From Lacunisphaera sp. (GTDB taxonomy: Bacteria; Verrucomicrobiota; Verrucomicrobiia; Opitutales; Opitutaceae), in NCBI GenBank assembly GCA_009695095.1, contig SIBQ01000014.1, forward strand, positions 1 through 52,671: a stretch of DNA of 52,671 nt, given 5' to 3'. The translations under genes were made by a program, and so were the position numbers. Below are positions 27,245 through 35,674 of the stretch, one piece after another. Each line of letters opens with the position of its first letter. The stretch's first letter is position 1. Under the pieces are notes generated by a model, which saw only the letters and a list, made by a program, of their open reading frames with translations, had not been told where the DNA came from and ran no database searches.

Positions 27245-27937
27245 ATGCTGATCAGAATCAAAGGCACCACTTCAAACTGTTACCTGCTGCTGGGCGAACG
27301 GCCCGTGCTGGTGGACACCGGCGCGCCGGGCGACCTCAAGCGCATCCTCAGCGCGCTGCAGGCCAACGGCGTCGAGCCGAAGCAGCTCGCGCTCATCCTC
27401 CTCACCCACGGCCACAGCGACCACGCTGGCTGCGCCGCCGAGTTGAAACGCCGCAGCGGCGCCCAGATCGCGCTGCACGCCGGCGACGCCGCGCTCGCCC
27501 GCAGCGGCCAGAACGGCGTGCTCGCTGCGCAGGACATGATCGGCCGCATCGTGCGCCCATTCGTGGACGAACAGTTCGAGGCCTTCGGGCCCGACCTGCT
27601 TTTTCGCGACGGCTTTTCGCTGGAACCCCACGGCGTCAAGGGCCGCGTGCTCGCGACGCCCGGCCACACCTTCGGCTCGGCCTCGGTGGTGCTCGGGTCG
27701 GGCGAGGCGATCATCGGCGACGTGCTGCGCGGCAGCATGGTGTGGCCCAATCGGGCCAGCCCGCATTTTTTCTGCAACGACCCGGAAACGAACACGCGCA
27801 GCATCGTGCGGCTGGCACGCGAAGGGCTGCTACGATGCCATCCGGGCAACTTCGGCAGCTTCCCCGGTTCCGAGTTGCACCGCTTCCGGGCCACGGCGTC
27901 CGGCGAGGTGCTGGAACTCTCCGGCGAGCCGGTGTGA
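27245..27937 (+). CDS. MBL-fold metallo-hydrolase (glyoxalase II-like)
   Basis: A 230-residue metallo-beta-lactamase-fold hydrolase. The zinc motif is LTHGHSDHAG (HxHxDH), followed by a further ligand H in VLATPGHTFGSASV and a D in AIIGDVLRGS. The final histidine may be in CHPGNFGSF. Substrate is unknown; glyoxalase II, lactonase and general thioesterase roles are all possible. Starts 24 bp after the AMP nucleosidase gene and is probably co-transcribed. Confidence 0.85.
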   Translation: MLIRIKGTTSNCYLLLGERPVLVDTGAPGDLKRILSALQANGVEPKQLALILLTHGHSDHAGCAAELKRRSGAQIALHAGDAALARSGQNGVLAAQDMIGRIVRPFVDEQFEAFGPDLLFRDGFSLEPHGVKGRVLATPGHTFGSASVVLGSGEAIIGDVLRGSMVWPNRASPHFFCNDPETNTRSIVRLAREGLLRCHPGNFGSFPGSELHRFRATASGEVLELSGEPV

Positions 27938-28106
27938 GTTATTGCGGTTCGGTTACAAATCCGCTCGGCCCAATTGTTGGTGTTGATTGCGCGCCAATCG
28001 ACGACTGATCCTCCAAACTTCAACCTCCAGGGAAAACATATCAGAAAGCTAGAAATTGAGGATTCACTGAAACTTTGGAGCTTGAATGTTGGAGCTTTGC
28101 TTTCCG

Positions 28107-29006
28107 TCACGGCCGCACGTCCACCCAGAAGGGCACGAAGACCTCGGTCCCACCGAGATTCACCTGGGCCCAGATGGCATAGCGGCCGGACGACGGGATG
28201 GTGACCTTGAAATTCAACTCGGGGCGCAGCGCATCGGGCGGCCTCGTCAGGTCAGTTTCCCTCGGGTGCAGGTGCGCGAAGCCGCTGCGCGCCTCGTCGA
28301 ACGCCACGAGGTGGGCGAACGTCCCCATGACCGGCTGCAACGGCACGGGCTCCTTCTTCGTCCCCTGGCTCTCGATGCGAAATTTCAGGTCGGCCGGCTG
28401 ACCCGGGCGAAATAACAGCGGCACGCCCAACTCGAATTTCAGGCCGCCGGCCTGCCAGGTGGTGTTCGGCTCGCGGATGACCCGGGCCACTGTGCCCGGC
28501 ACCGTAAAATCGGCCGAGGCGTAGAGCCCGCGCGACGTGGCGACGGGCGTGAAGTCGGCGAACACGCGGTAAACACCGGCGCGCGCCGGCGTCAGCATGA
28601 ACACCCATTCACCCGGCCGCCGGCCCGGCTCGGGGTGGATGTGCTGGTAATCACTGAGCGTCGGATCGACGACGAGCAGGTGAAGCTTGCGGGTGTGCAC
28701 TACGAGCAGGTCCTCCGGCGCGATGGGTTTGCCGCTCGCGGTGCGCAGGGTGAGGATGAGGCTCAGCGGCCGGTTGCGCTCCGGCGCACGGTCCGGCTTC
28801 AGCGCCAACACCACGGGCGAACGCACGGCCACGACGGGAATGAATTGCGGGTTGGCGGGATCGCAAAACTCGAGCGAACCCTTCCCGGCCATCCGGAAAT
28901 CCATGTGGTTCAGGTTGGTGCCGGTCGGCAGCAGCCGCACAACGAGGTAGAGCACCAGCGCGACGGCGGTGATGAGCGTGACCTGGCGACGCTGAACTTT
29001 ATCCAT
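28107..29006 (-). CDS. Membrane-anchored histidine-rich exported protein with duplicated H-x12-HxH motif
   Basis: A 299-residue protein with an N-terminal hydrophobic segment (about residues 10-26) and no lipobox, so periplasmic and tethered. Two copies of one pattern are visible: H109 to H122-x-H124 (LHLLVVDPTLSDYQHIHPE) and H232 to H245-x-H247 (AHLVAFDEARSGFAHLHP). Both have 13-residue spacing. The fold of alternating strands resembles YtkA/FixH-like proteins of copper and oxidase clusters (family resemblance, not proof). Next to a SCO lipoprotein on the same strand, it is a candidate metal-handling factor of oxidase assembly. Function not established. Confidence 0.7.
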   Translation of the reverse strand: MDKVQRRQVTLITAVALVLYLVVRLLPTGTNLNHMDFRMAGKGSLEFCDPANPQFIPVVAVRSPVVLALKPDRAPERNRPLSLILTLRTASGKPIAPEDLLVVHTRKLHLLVVDPTLSDYQHIHPEPGRRPGEWVFMLTPARAGVYRVFADFTPVATSRGLYASADFTVPGTVARVIREPNTTWQAGGLKFELGVPLLFRPGQPADLKFRIESQGTKKEPVPLQPVMGTFAHLVAFDEARSGFAHLHPRETDLTRPPDALRPELNFKVTIPSSGRYAIWAQVNLGGTEVFVPFWVDVRP

Positions 29007-29104
29007 GGAGAAACTGTAGAGCGGGATCGCTGATCCCTCCTACTTCTTGGTGGAGGGCCGACCTTCTGGTCGGGCGCGGCCAAGCACGAGCTGGGTCCTC
29101 CAAA

Positions 29105-29126
29105 GGCGGGGTCAGGCGACCCCGCC
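29105..29126. repeat. GC-rich hairpin GGCGGGGTC/GACCCCGCC
   Basis: Perfect 9-bp arms with a 4-base loop, 28 bp downstream of the SCO gene's stop (on its transcribed strand) and followed there by only TTT. A near-identical hairpin at 39031-39051 has a better T-tract. The shared CCCTAC flank points to a repeated element also used as a terminator. Confidence 0.6.
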
Positions 29127-29153
29127 CTACCGCAAAGGATTGCACAACGTCGC

Positions 29154-30074
29154 TCATTCCTTCCTGAGCCGGCGGACGAAGTCCTCGATCAGCCAGTTGC
29201 TGCCTTCCACGCGGTGGATGATCTTGCCCTGCTCGTTGATGAGCACGGTGGCGAGCGTGTGCTTGATGGTCGCGCCCTCGAACTCGCGGATGACGCCCAT
29301 TTGCGCGAGCAACTGACGCATCGCGTCATCCGGCCCGGTGAGGAACGACCAGTTCGCCGTGTCGAGCCGGCGGATCTGCGCGTATTCCTTCAGTATGCCG
29401 GGCGTGTCGTATTCCGGGTCGAGCGAGAGGGAGACGAGCTCAAGATCCTTGGCGCCCGCGGCTTTCGCGGCCTGCTGCAGCGCGGCCATGCGCTCGGTGG
29501 CGGCCGGGCACATCGTGGCGATCGGGCAGCGGGTGAAGATGAAATTGAGCACAACCTGCTTGCCGCGGAACCGGTTGCCGGCCACGGCGCGCCCTTCCTG
29601 GTCGAGCAGGGTGAACTCTGGCAGGTTTTCGCCGACTTCCCGGTAGGCGTCCTTGCCGCGCATCGCCGTGTCCTGCGCGAGGGCGCTGGCCGCCGCATCG
29701 AGCGCGCGCCGGGTCGCCGCATCGTCCGACCAGATTTTTTCGAGGTAGAAACCGTCGTCACGTTGCACGAGTTCGGCGCGGATGTGCTGGCCGGACTTCG
29801 CGATTGCCAGGTCACCTGAGGCGACCTTGAACTCCATGGTCATCGCCATCATGAAGCCCTTGATCTCGTCGTGCGCTACAATCAGGGTCTGGCGCCCGGT
29901 GTTGGCGGATACGATCTCGCCAGTCAGCGGGTAGCGCTTTTCGCCCGGCTTGATCGCAACCGCGTTGGCGGCGGTCGTCGATTCCTGCTTGGCGCAACCC
30001 GGGATGAGCAGTACGCCGCCCGCCATTAGCAAACACCGGGCCAGCCGGCTGGCCGGCGAATATCTGGGCTTCAT
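29154..30074 (-). CDS. SCO1/SenC-family copper chaperone lipoprotein fused to a CusF-like domain
   Basis: A 306-residue protein. A lipoprotein signal is present (lipobox LLIPGC, C27). Residues 47-112 resemble CusF-type copper-binding domains (LTGEIVSANTGRQTLIVAHDE with the methionine-rich GFMMAMTMEF). Residues 148-303 form a SCO thioredoxin fold that inserts copper in the CuA site of cytochrome oxidase. The metal cysteines are C183 and C189 in FTRCPIATMCP: spacing is CX5C, not the usual CX3C. H272 (IKHTL) is conserved. Start ATG 30074, divergent from ctaA by 94 bp. Position beside the caa3 genes supports a role in CuA maturation. Confidence 0.88.
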   Translation of the reverse strand: MKPRYSPASRLARCLLMAGGVLLIPGCAKQESTTAANAVAIKPGEKRYPLTGEIVSANTGRQTLIVAHDEIKGFMMAMTMEFKVASGDLAIAKSGQHIRAELVQRDDGFYLEKIWSDDAATRRALDAAASALAQDTAMRGKDAYREVGENLPEFTLLDQEGRAVAGNRFRGKQVVLNFIFTRCPIATMCPAATERMAALQQAAKAAGAKDLELVSLSLDPEYDTPGILKEYAQIRRLDTANWSFLTGPDDAMRQLLAQMGVIREFEGATIKHTLATVLINEQGKIIHRVEGSNWLIEDFVRRLRKE

Positions 30075-30168
30075 CCTCCACACCCATTTGCCAACGGCGC
30101 GAATTGTCAAAAGGTTTGCGCTGCCCGCATGCGAAGTATCACCTGCCGATCCTGTCCCCACCCCGGCC

Positions 30169-31137
30169 ATGAACCGCACTTCCACCTATAAACCCGGCCT
30201 CGCCTGGTTCGCCGCCCTCAGCTGCGCGTGGGTGTTCGTGCTCGTGGCGCTCGGGGCGTTCACGACCAGCATCGGCGCCGGCATGGCGTTTCCCGACTGG
30301 CCGCTCTCCAACGGCTCGATCAATCCGTCCGGCTGGCTGACCGAAATCGACAAGTTCGCGGAGCACTCGCACCGGTTGTCGGCGGCGGTGATGAGCACCC
30401 TCACCTACATCATCGGCGTATGGATCTGGCGGCAGGAGGAGCGCGCGTGGCTGCGCCAGCTCGCGCTCTTCGCGGCCCTGCTCGTGGTGGGCCAGGCGCT
30501 GGTGGGCGGACTGCGCGTGCTCTTCGACCACCTGCACATCGCCGCGCTGGAAACAAGCGCCGGCCGGCTCTTTGCGATGCTGCACGCAGTCCTCGCGCAG
30601 ATGTTTGTCTGCACACTTCTCGCCCTCGCCCTGGCCTGCTCCCGCCCCTGGATAGAGGCGTACGGCGGGCTGAAAGGCACCGTCGGTCCCCGGACGATTG
30701 CGCTCGGGCGGTTGTGCGTGGCCCTCCTGTTCGGGCAGCTGGCCGTCGCCGCGATCATGAGGCACAGTCAGGCTGGACTGGCTATGCCCACATTTCCGCT
30801 TACGCCCGAGGGGGGGCTACTGCCCGCACACTGGGATTTCCGGGTGGCCATCCACTTCACCCACCGGTTGCTCGCCGCCGCTATCACCATTGCCCTCGCC
30901 GCCTATGGTCATGTGCTCTGGCGCGATGCGGCGGTCTCGCGCCCGATGCGCGCGCTGTGGATGGGCGCGGCTGGTTTGCTCGCGCTGCAGATTTACCTCG
31001 GGGCGCAGATCATCTGGACCGGCCGAAGTGTGACGATGACCACGGGGCACGTCATCATCGGCGCGCTGACACTGGCGGCGACGTTTGTGGTGGCCTTTTT
31101 CACCCACCGCGACTCGATTGAACCGGCCCGGACATGA
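30169..31137 (+). CDS. ctaA: Heme A synthase
   Basis: A 322-residue membrane protein with eight helices. It oxidises the C8 methyl group of heme O to formyl, giving heme A. Four conserved histidines are visible: EHSHRLSAAV (two-histidine site), LHAVLAQMF, FTHRLLAAAI and TTGHVIIGALT. FTTSIGAGMAFPDWPL is the characteristic start. It is 4 bp overlapped by ctaB (ATGA), showing a coupled heme O to heme A route. Confidence 0.93.
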   Translation: MNRTSTYKPGLAWFAALSCAWVFVLVALGAFTTSIGAGMAFPDWPLSNGSINPSGWLTEIDKFAEHSHRLSAAVMSTLTYIIGVWIWRQEERAWLRQLALFAALLVVGQALVGGLRVLFDHLHIAALETSAGRLFAMLHAVLAQMFVCTLLALALACSRPWIEAYGGLKGTVGPRTIALGRLCVALLFGQLAVAAIMRHSQAGLAMPTFPLTPEGGLLPAHWDFRVAIHFTHRLLAAAITIALAAYGHVLWRDAAVSRPMRALWMGAAGLLALQIYLGAQIIWTGRSVTMTTGHVIIGALTLAATFVVAFFTHRDSIEPART

Positions 31138-32093
31138 CCCCAACGCGCGAACACGTCACCACCGAGATCATGACCGACACTCCGCAGGCGAACTGGCGGC
31201 ACTACCTCGAACTGACCAAGCCGAGGCTGAGCATGCTGTCGGTCAGCACGGCCATGGTCGGCTACCTCGCGGCCCTGCCCTACTGGAACTGGGCGCGCAC
31301 GCTTTATGTGATGCTCGGCACTGCGCTCTGCGCCGGTGGCGTGGCGGCGCTGAACCAATGGATGGAGAGCGACCTCGACGCCCTGATGAAACGCACCGCC
31401 GACCGGCCCATCCCCACTGGCATCGTACAGCCCGGCTCGGCCTTCGTGATCGGCTGGCTCATGTGCATGGCCGGGCTGGGTGTGCTGTTCCAGCAGGTCA
31501 ACGGGATGTCGGCCTTTCTCGCGCTGGCGACCATGGTCGCCTACCTTGCCATTTATACGCCGGCCAAGCGCTGGTCGCGCTTGAACACCGAGATTGGTGC
31601 CATCAGCGGCGCGCTCCCCCCTATGATCGGCTGGGCCGCGGCCGGCCGCTCAAACGACCCGCTCGGCTGGACGCTCTTCGCCATCCTTTATACCTGGCAG
31701 ATGCCGCACTTCTTCTCGCTGGCGTGGACCTACCGGCAAGACTATGCCGCAGCCGGCATGAAGATGATCTCGGTCACCGACCCGAGCGGTCGCAAGGTCT
31801 CGCGCCGGGCCTTCATCTGGACGGTGCTGCTGGTGGCCGCAAGCGGCCTGCCGACGCTCCTCGGCTATTGCTCGTGGTATTACTTCGCCTTCGCCGCGGT
31901 GCTGGGACTGTGGATCCTGAAGTCGGCGATCGTCTTCCTCAACCCGGAGAAGCGCGAGACCGAGGCGCGCCGGTTGTTCCTCATCTCGATCGCCTACCTC
32001 CCGCTGCTGCTCGGGCTGCTCGTCGCCGACCGGTTGATTTTCCCGGCTGTGATCCAATCATTCGTTAACTGTCAGAGTGGGTCTTATCCGTGA
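31134..32093 (+). CDS. ctaB: Protoheme IX farnesyltransferase (heme O synthase)
   Basis: A 319-residue UbiA-type prenyltransferase that farnesylates heme b. LTKPRLSMLSVSTAMVGYL starts the core. N-x-x-x-D-x-x-D in NQWMESDLDALMKRTADRPI binds the magnesium-diphosphate, and the second site is in the YTWQMPHFFSLAW segment. About nine membrane segments. The ATG at 31134 overlaps the ctaA stop. An in-frame ATG at 31170 would drop a 12-residue extension and is possible. Confidence 0.93.
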   Translation: MTPTREHVTTEIMTDTPQANWRHYLELTKPRLSMLSVSTAMVGYLAALPYWNWARTLYVMLGTALCAGGVAALNQWMESDLDALMKRTADRPIPTGIVQPGSAFVIGWLMCMAGLGVLFQQVNGMSAFLALATMVAYLAIYTPAKRWSRLNTEIGAISGALPPMIGWAAAGRSNDPLGWTLFAILYTWQMPHFFSLAWTYRQDYAAAGMKMISVTDPSGRKVSRRAFIWTVLLVAASGLPTLLGYCSWYYFAFAAVLGLWILKSAIVFLNPEKRETEARRLFLISIAYLPLLLGLLVADRLIFPAVIQSFVNCQSGSYP

Positions 32094-32128
32094 CCATCAG
32101 TGTAATCCGTGGCTAAACCTTCTCCCCC

Positions 32129-32566
32129 ATGACCGTCTCCGAGATCCCCACGCTCAACGCCGCGCTCAACGCCACGGCAACCGTGCTCATCACGGCCGGC
32201 TTCATTTTCATCAAGCAACGCAAGATCGAGCTGCACCGTGCCTGCATGCTGACGGCCGGCGTGGTGTCAGCGCTGTTCCTCGCCGGCTACGTGACCCACA
32301 AGGTGCTCATGCGCGGCGTGCACACGCCGTTCGGCGGCGAGGGGGCGGCGCTGCGCGCGCTTTATTACACGATGCTGATTTCCCACATCGTGCTGGCCAT
32401 CGCCATCGCCTGGCTGGTGCCGCGCACGTTCCTGTTCGCCATCAAGGGCAACTATGAGATGCACCAGCGGTGGGCCCGCTTCACCTTTCCCATCTGGTAT
32501 TACGTCTCGGTCACGGGGGTGCTGGTTTATTTTTTCCTCTACCAGTGGTGGCCGGCCGCACAATAG
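32129..32566 (+). CDS. DUF420 membrane protein of the oxidase cluster
   Basis: A 145-residue protein with four hydrophobic segments. Conserved histidines occur at KIELHRACML, GYVTHKVLM, ISHIVLAIA and EMHQRWARFTFPIW, matching DUF420 (YozB-like). DUF420 genes are typically found next to ctaB and caa3 oxidase genes. A role in heme handling or oxidase assembly is suspected but not shown. Between ctaB and it lies CAGTGTAATCCGTGGC text that resembles an intergenic repeat. Confidence 0.82.
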   Translation: MTVSEIPTLNAALNATATVLITAGFIFIKQRKIELHRACMLTAGVVSALFLAGYVTHKVLMRGVHTPFGGEGAALRALYYTMLISHIVLAIAIAWLVPRTFLFAIKGNYEMHQRWARFTFPIWYYVSVTGVLVYFFLYQWWPAAQ

Positions 32567-32621
32567 GAGTGCAGTCAATTCGCTTGTTCCATCCGCGCCA
32601 GTCGATTATCTGACCTTCCCC

Positions 32622-33587
32622 ATGAGCGCTTCTGTTCCCCGCCCAGGCCTCAGGCACCGGCTCCCCGCTGCGTGTGGTGTTTTACTCGGCCTGACTGTCT
32701 CGTTGCTGTTGTCGGTGCCTTTTCTCCGCGCCGCGGAGCCCCGGGACGAAGCCATCGCCATCATGCAACGCGCCAATCAAGCGGCGCCCAAGGACAAGGA
32801 GGTGTTGCAAGCCGCCTTGCTCGACATCGACAGCCTGATCGCGCGTTCCCCCTCCGAGGCGATAGCCCACTATGTGCGGGGCTCGATCCAATTCCATTTG
32901 CAGAACACAGAAGCGTCGGTGGCTGCCTATCGCCGGGCAATCGAGCTCGATCCTATCTTCACCGACGCCCGCTATGAACTGGGAGTTGTCCTGGCGGAGG
33001 CGGACCGGAAGGAGGAGGCGCTGGCCGAGTGGGAGGCCGCGCTGCGCGCCGATCCCTCACACATCGATGCGGCCTATAATGCCGGCCAATGCAACTATGA
33101 CCTCGGGCGCTTCGCCGAGGCACTGGAAAAATGGCGGATCACCGAAAAACTGACCCCCGACGACTTCCAGGTCGCCCGCAAGGTGCTGCAGGCCCTCAAT
33201 GCCCTCGAGCGCGAGGAGGAGGAGGCGGTCGCGCGCCAGAAAGTCCTGCGCATCAAACGCGAAAAACGCGACGAGGCGGTGCGCGATGTGCCGGAATTCT
33301 GCTTCGACCAGATGATGGTCGGTTCCATGCGCATTTTCGCCTATGAGTCCTTTGGCCAGTCACCGGCGATCCCGGTTTATATGTTCAAGGTCGACCGAGA
33401 CCGGGAAGGCACCATCGGCAACCTGCAGCTGGGCAACGGACCCGAGACCGGATTCACCCTCCGCGTCAGCCTGCCCGCCGGCGGCAAGGATCACGTGCGC
33501 ACCTTCCCCACTCGTCCATCATGGCAGGAACTCAAGCCACTGGTGCTGGCGATGGCGCAGGAACGCTTCGGCGACGGGGTGAAATAA
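32622..33587 (+). CDS. Exported TPR-repeat protein
   Basis: A 321-residue protein with a signal peptide (hydrophobic LLGLTVSLLLSVPFL, cleavage near LRAAEP). Residues 60-210 hold at least three TPR-like units (AHYVRGSIQFHLQNTEASVAAYRRAIELDP; YELGVVLAEADRKEEALAEWEAAL; YNAGQCNYDLGRFAEALEKWR - given as landmarks GSIQFHLQ, GVVLAEAD, AGQCNYDL). A charged, helical stretch (EREEEEAVARQKVLRIKREK, about 200-220) follows, then a compact C-terminal domain of about 90 residues that I do not recognise. Likely periplasmic scaffold. It lies in the oxidase cluster but need not belong to it. Confidence 0.75.
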   Translation: MSASVPRPGLRHRLPAACGVLLGLTVSLLLSVPFLRAAEPRDEAIAIMQRANQAAPKDKEVLQAALLDIDSLIARSPSEAIAHYVRGSIQFHLQNTEASVAAYRRAIELDPIFTDARYELGVVLAEADRKEEALAEWEAALRADPSHIDAAYNAGQCNYDLGRFAEALEKWRITEKLTPDDFQVARKVLQALNALEREEEEAVARQKVLRIKREKRDEAVRDVPEFCFDQMMVGSMRIFAYESFGQSPAIPVYMFKVDRDREGTIGNLQLGNGPETGFTLRVSLPAGGKDHVRTFPTRPSWQELKPLVLAMAQERFGDGVK

Positions 33588-33610
33588 CCCGGCGCCGGTT
33601 CGAACCGGGC

Positions 33611-33637
33611 AAACAAAAGACCGGGCGGAACGCCCGG
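33611..33637 (-). terminator. Rho-independent terminator of the azurin-like gene
   Basis: The stem CCGGGCG/CGCCCGG (33621-33627 with 33631-33637, loop GAA) is followed on the minus strand by TCTTTTGTTT. It lies 27 bp beyond the azurin-like stop codon and also separates the convergent TPR gene. Confidence 0.75.
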
Positions 33638-33663
33638 CCTGGAAGGGATCAACAACGGCGGCC

Positions 33664-34140
33664 TTACTTGACAACAATCACGCCCTGCATACCGGCCAGA
33701 AAGTGCGCCGGAAAGCTGCAGACGAAGGGATACTCACCGGGTTCGGTGGGCGCCTTGAAGCTGATCTCATCGCTCTGCTTCGGCCCGAGGAGCTTGGTAT
33801 GGATGATGACCTGGTCGGCCAGCGCGGCCGGGACATAGTCGGTTGCCATGGCCATGACGGCTGCATCGACGAACGCCTTGGCGTCGGTGCCCTTCTTGAG
33901 GAGAACCCAGTTGTGCGCCATGGCGGCCTTCGGCATGTTGCCCATGTTGGTCAGGCTCACCTTGACCTCCTGACCGGCCTTAACCTCAATGCGGGTAAGA
34001 TTATACTTCATCAAGTCGTTCGCGGTAAACTCGAAGGTCGCGACGGCGGAGGCGGGCGCGGTGGCCTGCCGGTCTTTGGGACCGCAGCCCGCCAGGAGCA
34101 GGCAGCCCGCCAGCAGGGGGAGAATCAGGTGTTTTTTCAT
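33664..34140 (-). CDS. Azurin-like blue copper lipoprotein
   Basis: A 158-residue protein. Lipobox LLLAGC gives C19. The mature part matches azurin: FTANDLMKYNLTRIEVKAGQ, KAAMAHNWVLLKKG (copper ligand H76), and VCSFPAHFLAGMQG with C141, H146 and M151, giving the type 1 His-Cys-His-Met site. The insertion of about 40 residues after VLLKKG is normal for azurins. As a membrane-tethered electron carrier it could donate to the neighbouring caa3 oxidase (inference). Divergent from the coxB gene, 184 bp apart. Confidence 0.92.
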   Translation of the reverse strand: MKKHLILPLLAGCLLLAGCGPKDRQATAPASAVATFEFTANDLMKYNLTRIEVKAGQEVKVSLTNMGNMPKAAMAHNWVLLKKGTDAKAFVDAAVMAMATDYVPAALADQVIIHTKLLGPKQSDEISFKAPTEPGEYPFVCSFPAHFLAGMQGVIVVK

Positions 34141-34324
34141 AGGAGGAGGGAGTATCGCACATCTGACGGCGGCGTGCAATGCTGCAGGTAAGCATTGCGC
34201 CTGCCAATACCGGGGCTTGGCGCGGAGAATAGCTCGGTTTTGTGGTTGAAATGGAGGACATTTTGCAAACTCTGGCCCAATTCTCTTGGCGCAGCGCACC
34301 GTGCTGATGCCGCTATTGTTACAC

Positions 34325-35641
34325 ATGACCCGCACACGCTCCGCCCACCGCAAAGTTCTGCGCTTTGCCATCGCATTGATTGCCGGGTTCAGTTTGGCCC
34401 TGTCGTCCGGCTGCAACAAGCTCCACCAAGTCTTCAGCCTCAGCGGCCCCCAGTCCACGATGGTCACGGAGGGTCCCGTCGCCAAATCCCAGTGGGATCT
34501 GTTCATGGTCACGGTCTATGTGACGACTTTCATCTTCATCGTCGTCGGCGCGGTGCTCGCTTACGCCCAGATCAAGTTCCGCGCCAAGTCCGACGCCGAC
34601 GAGCACGCCGCGGTGCCGGCGGAAGCGGGTCATGGCAACCCATTCGTCGAAATCGGCCTCATCGCCGGCTCCGTCGCCCTGCTGGTCATCATCGCCATCC
34701 CCACGCTGAGCGGCATCTGGTATACGCACGACGTGCCCGAGGCCGAGCGAGGCAACGCTATTGATGTCACCGCCACCGGCTACCAGTGGTGGTTCAAGTT
34801 CGACTATAACGCTGAGATGATGCCGCTCCCGGGAGGCGGCGAGGCCGCGCTTGTCACGGGCAACGAGCTCGTCGTCCCCGCCGGCACCCCCGTGCGCGTG
34901 CACCTCCGCACTATCGACGTCATCCACAGCTTCTGGATTCCCAAGCTTGCCGGCAAGGTGGACATGATGCCGAACCGCCCGAACTTCGTCTGGTTCAAGG
35001 CCGACAAGCCGGGCTATTACTACGGCCAGTGCGCCGAGTATTGCGGCGAATCGCACGCGATCATGCGCTTCCGCGTCATCGCGCTCTCCGCCGCCGACTA
35101 TGTGAAGTGGCTCGCCAACCAGAAGCAGCCCGCCCGCACGGTCACCGTCCAGACCGCCGCCGCGGACGCAGCCCTGCCGCACGTCCAGTTCGCCAGCCTG
35201 ACGCTCAATGACGGCCGGGCCTTCGGCGGCTCACCTGGTTTTGATGCCGACCCGCTGACCGCCTGGAGAAAGATACAGCAACCCGCCGCCAGTGAAAACG
35301 CCTCGCTCATCGCCGCCGGCCGCAAGCTTTTCAAGGACAAGACCTGCGTCTCCTGCCACACCATCCGCGGTCACGACGGCGCCGGCATCGTCGGGCCCGA
35401 TCTCACGCATATCGGCGCCCGTTCCTCGGTTGCCGCCGGCGCCTTGGAAAACACGCCTGAGCGCCTGCACCAGTGGATCAAGGACCCGGAATACTTCAAG
35501 CCGGGCAACAAGATGTTCCACGGCTTTGGCGGCATGCAGGGCTACATGAAGCCGGATGACAAGGGCGGCACCGTGCCGAACATCGTCCTCAATGACCAGG
35601 AGATCGACGCCCTCGTCGCCTATCTGCACAGCCTGAAATAA
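34325..35641 (+). CDS. ctaC: Cytochrome c oxidase subunit II with fused cytochrome c (caa3-type)
   Basis: A 438-residue subunit. A lipoprotein-like signal (LALSSGC, C30) is followed by two membrane helices (residues 60-82 and 108-130). The CuA domain has H201 and the C236-x-E-x-C240-x3-H244-x2-M247 set in CAEYCGESHAIM. A C-terminal cytochrome c domain (about 325-438) has the heme motif CVSCH at 341-345, with candidate sixth ligands M397, M404 or M408. This fused build defines caa3-type oxidases, and the heme domain takes electrons from a donor such as an azurin or cytochrome c. First of the structural subunit genes, 33 bp before subunit I. Confidence 0.94.
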   Translation: MTRTRSAHRKVLRFAIALIAGFSLALSSGCNKLHQVFSLSGPQSTMVTEGPVAKSQWDLFMVTVYVTTFIFIVVGAVLAYAQIKFRAKSDADEHAAVPAEAGHGNPFVEIGLIAGSVALLVIIAIPTLSGIWYTHDVPEAERGNAIDVTATGYQWWFKFDYNAEMMPLPGGGEAALVTGNELVVPAGTPVRVHLRTIDVIHSFWIPKLAGKVDMMPNRPNFVWFKADKPGYYYGQCAEYCGESHAIMRFRVIALSAADYVKWLANQKQPARTVTVQTAAADAALPHVQFASLTLNDGRAFGGSPGFDADPLTAWRKIQQPAASENASLIAAGRKLFKDKTCVSCHTIRGHDGAGIVGPDLTHIGARSSVAAGALENTPERLHQWIKDPEYFKPGNKMFHGFGGMQGYMKPDDKGGTVPNIVLNDQEIDALVAYLHSLK

Positions 35642-35674
35642 CCGCCGGCAACCTCACCCCTATTCTTACTTCCC

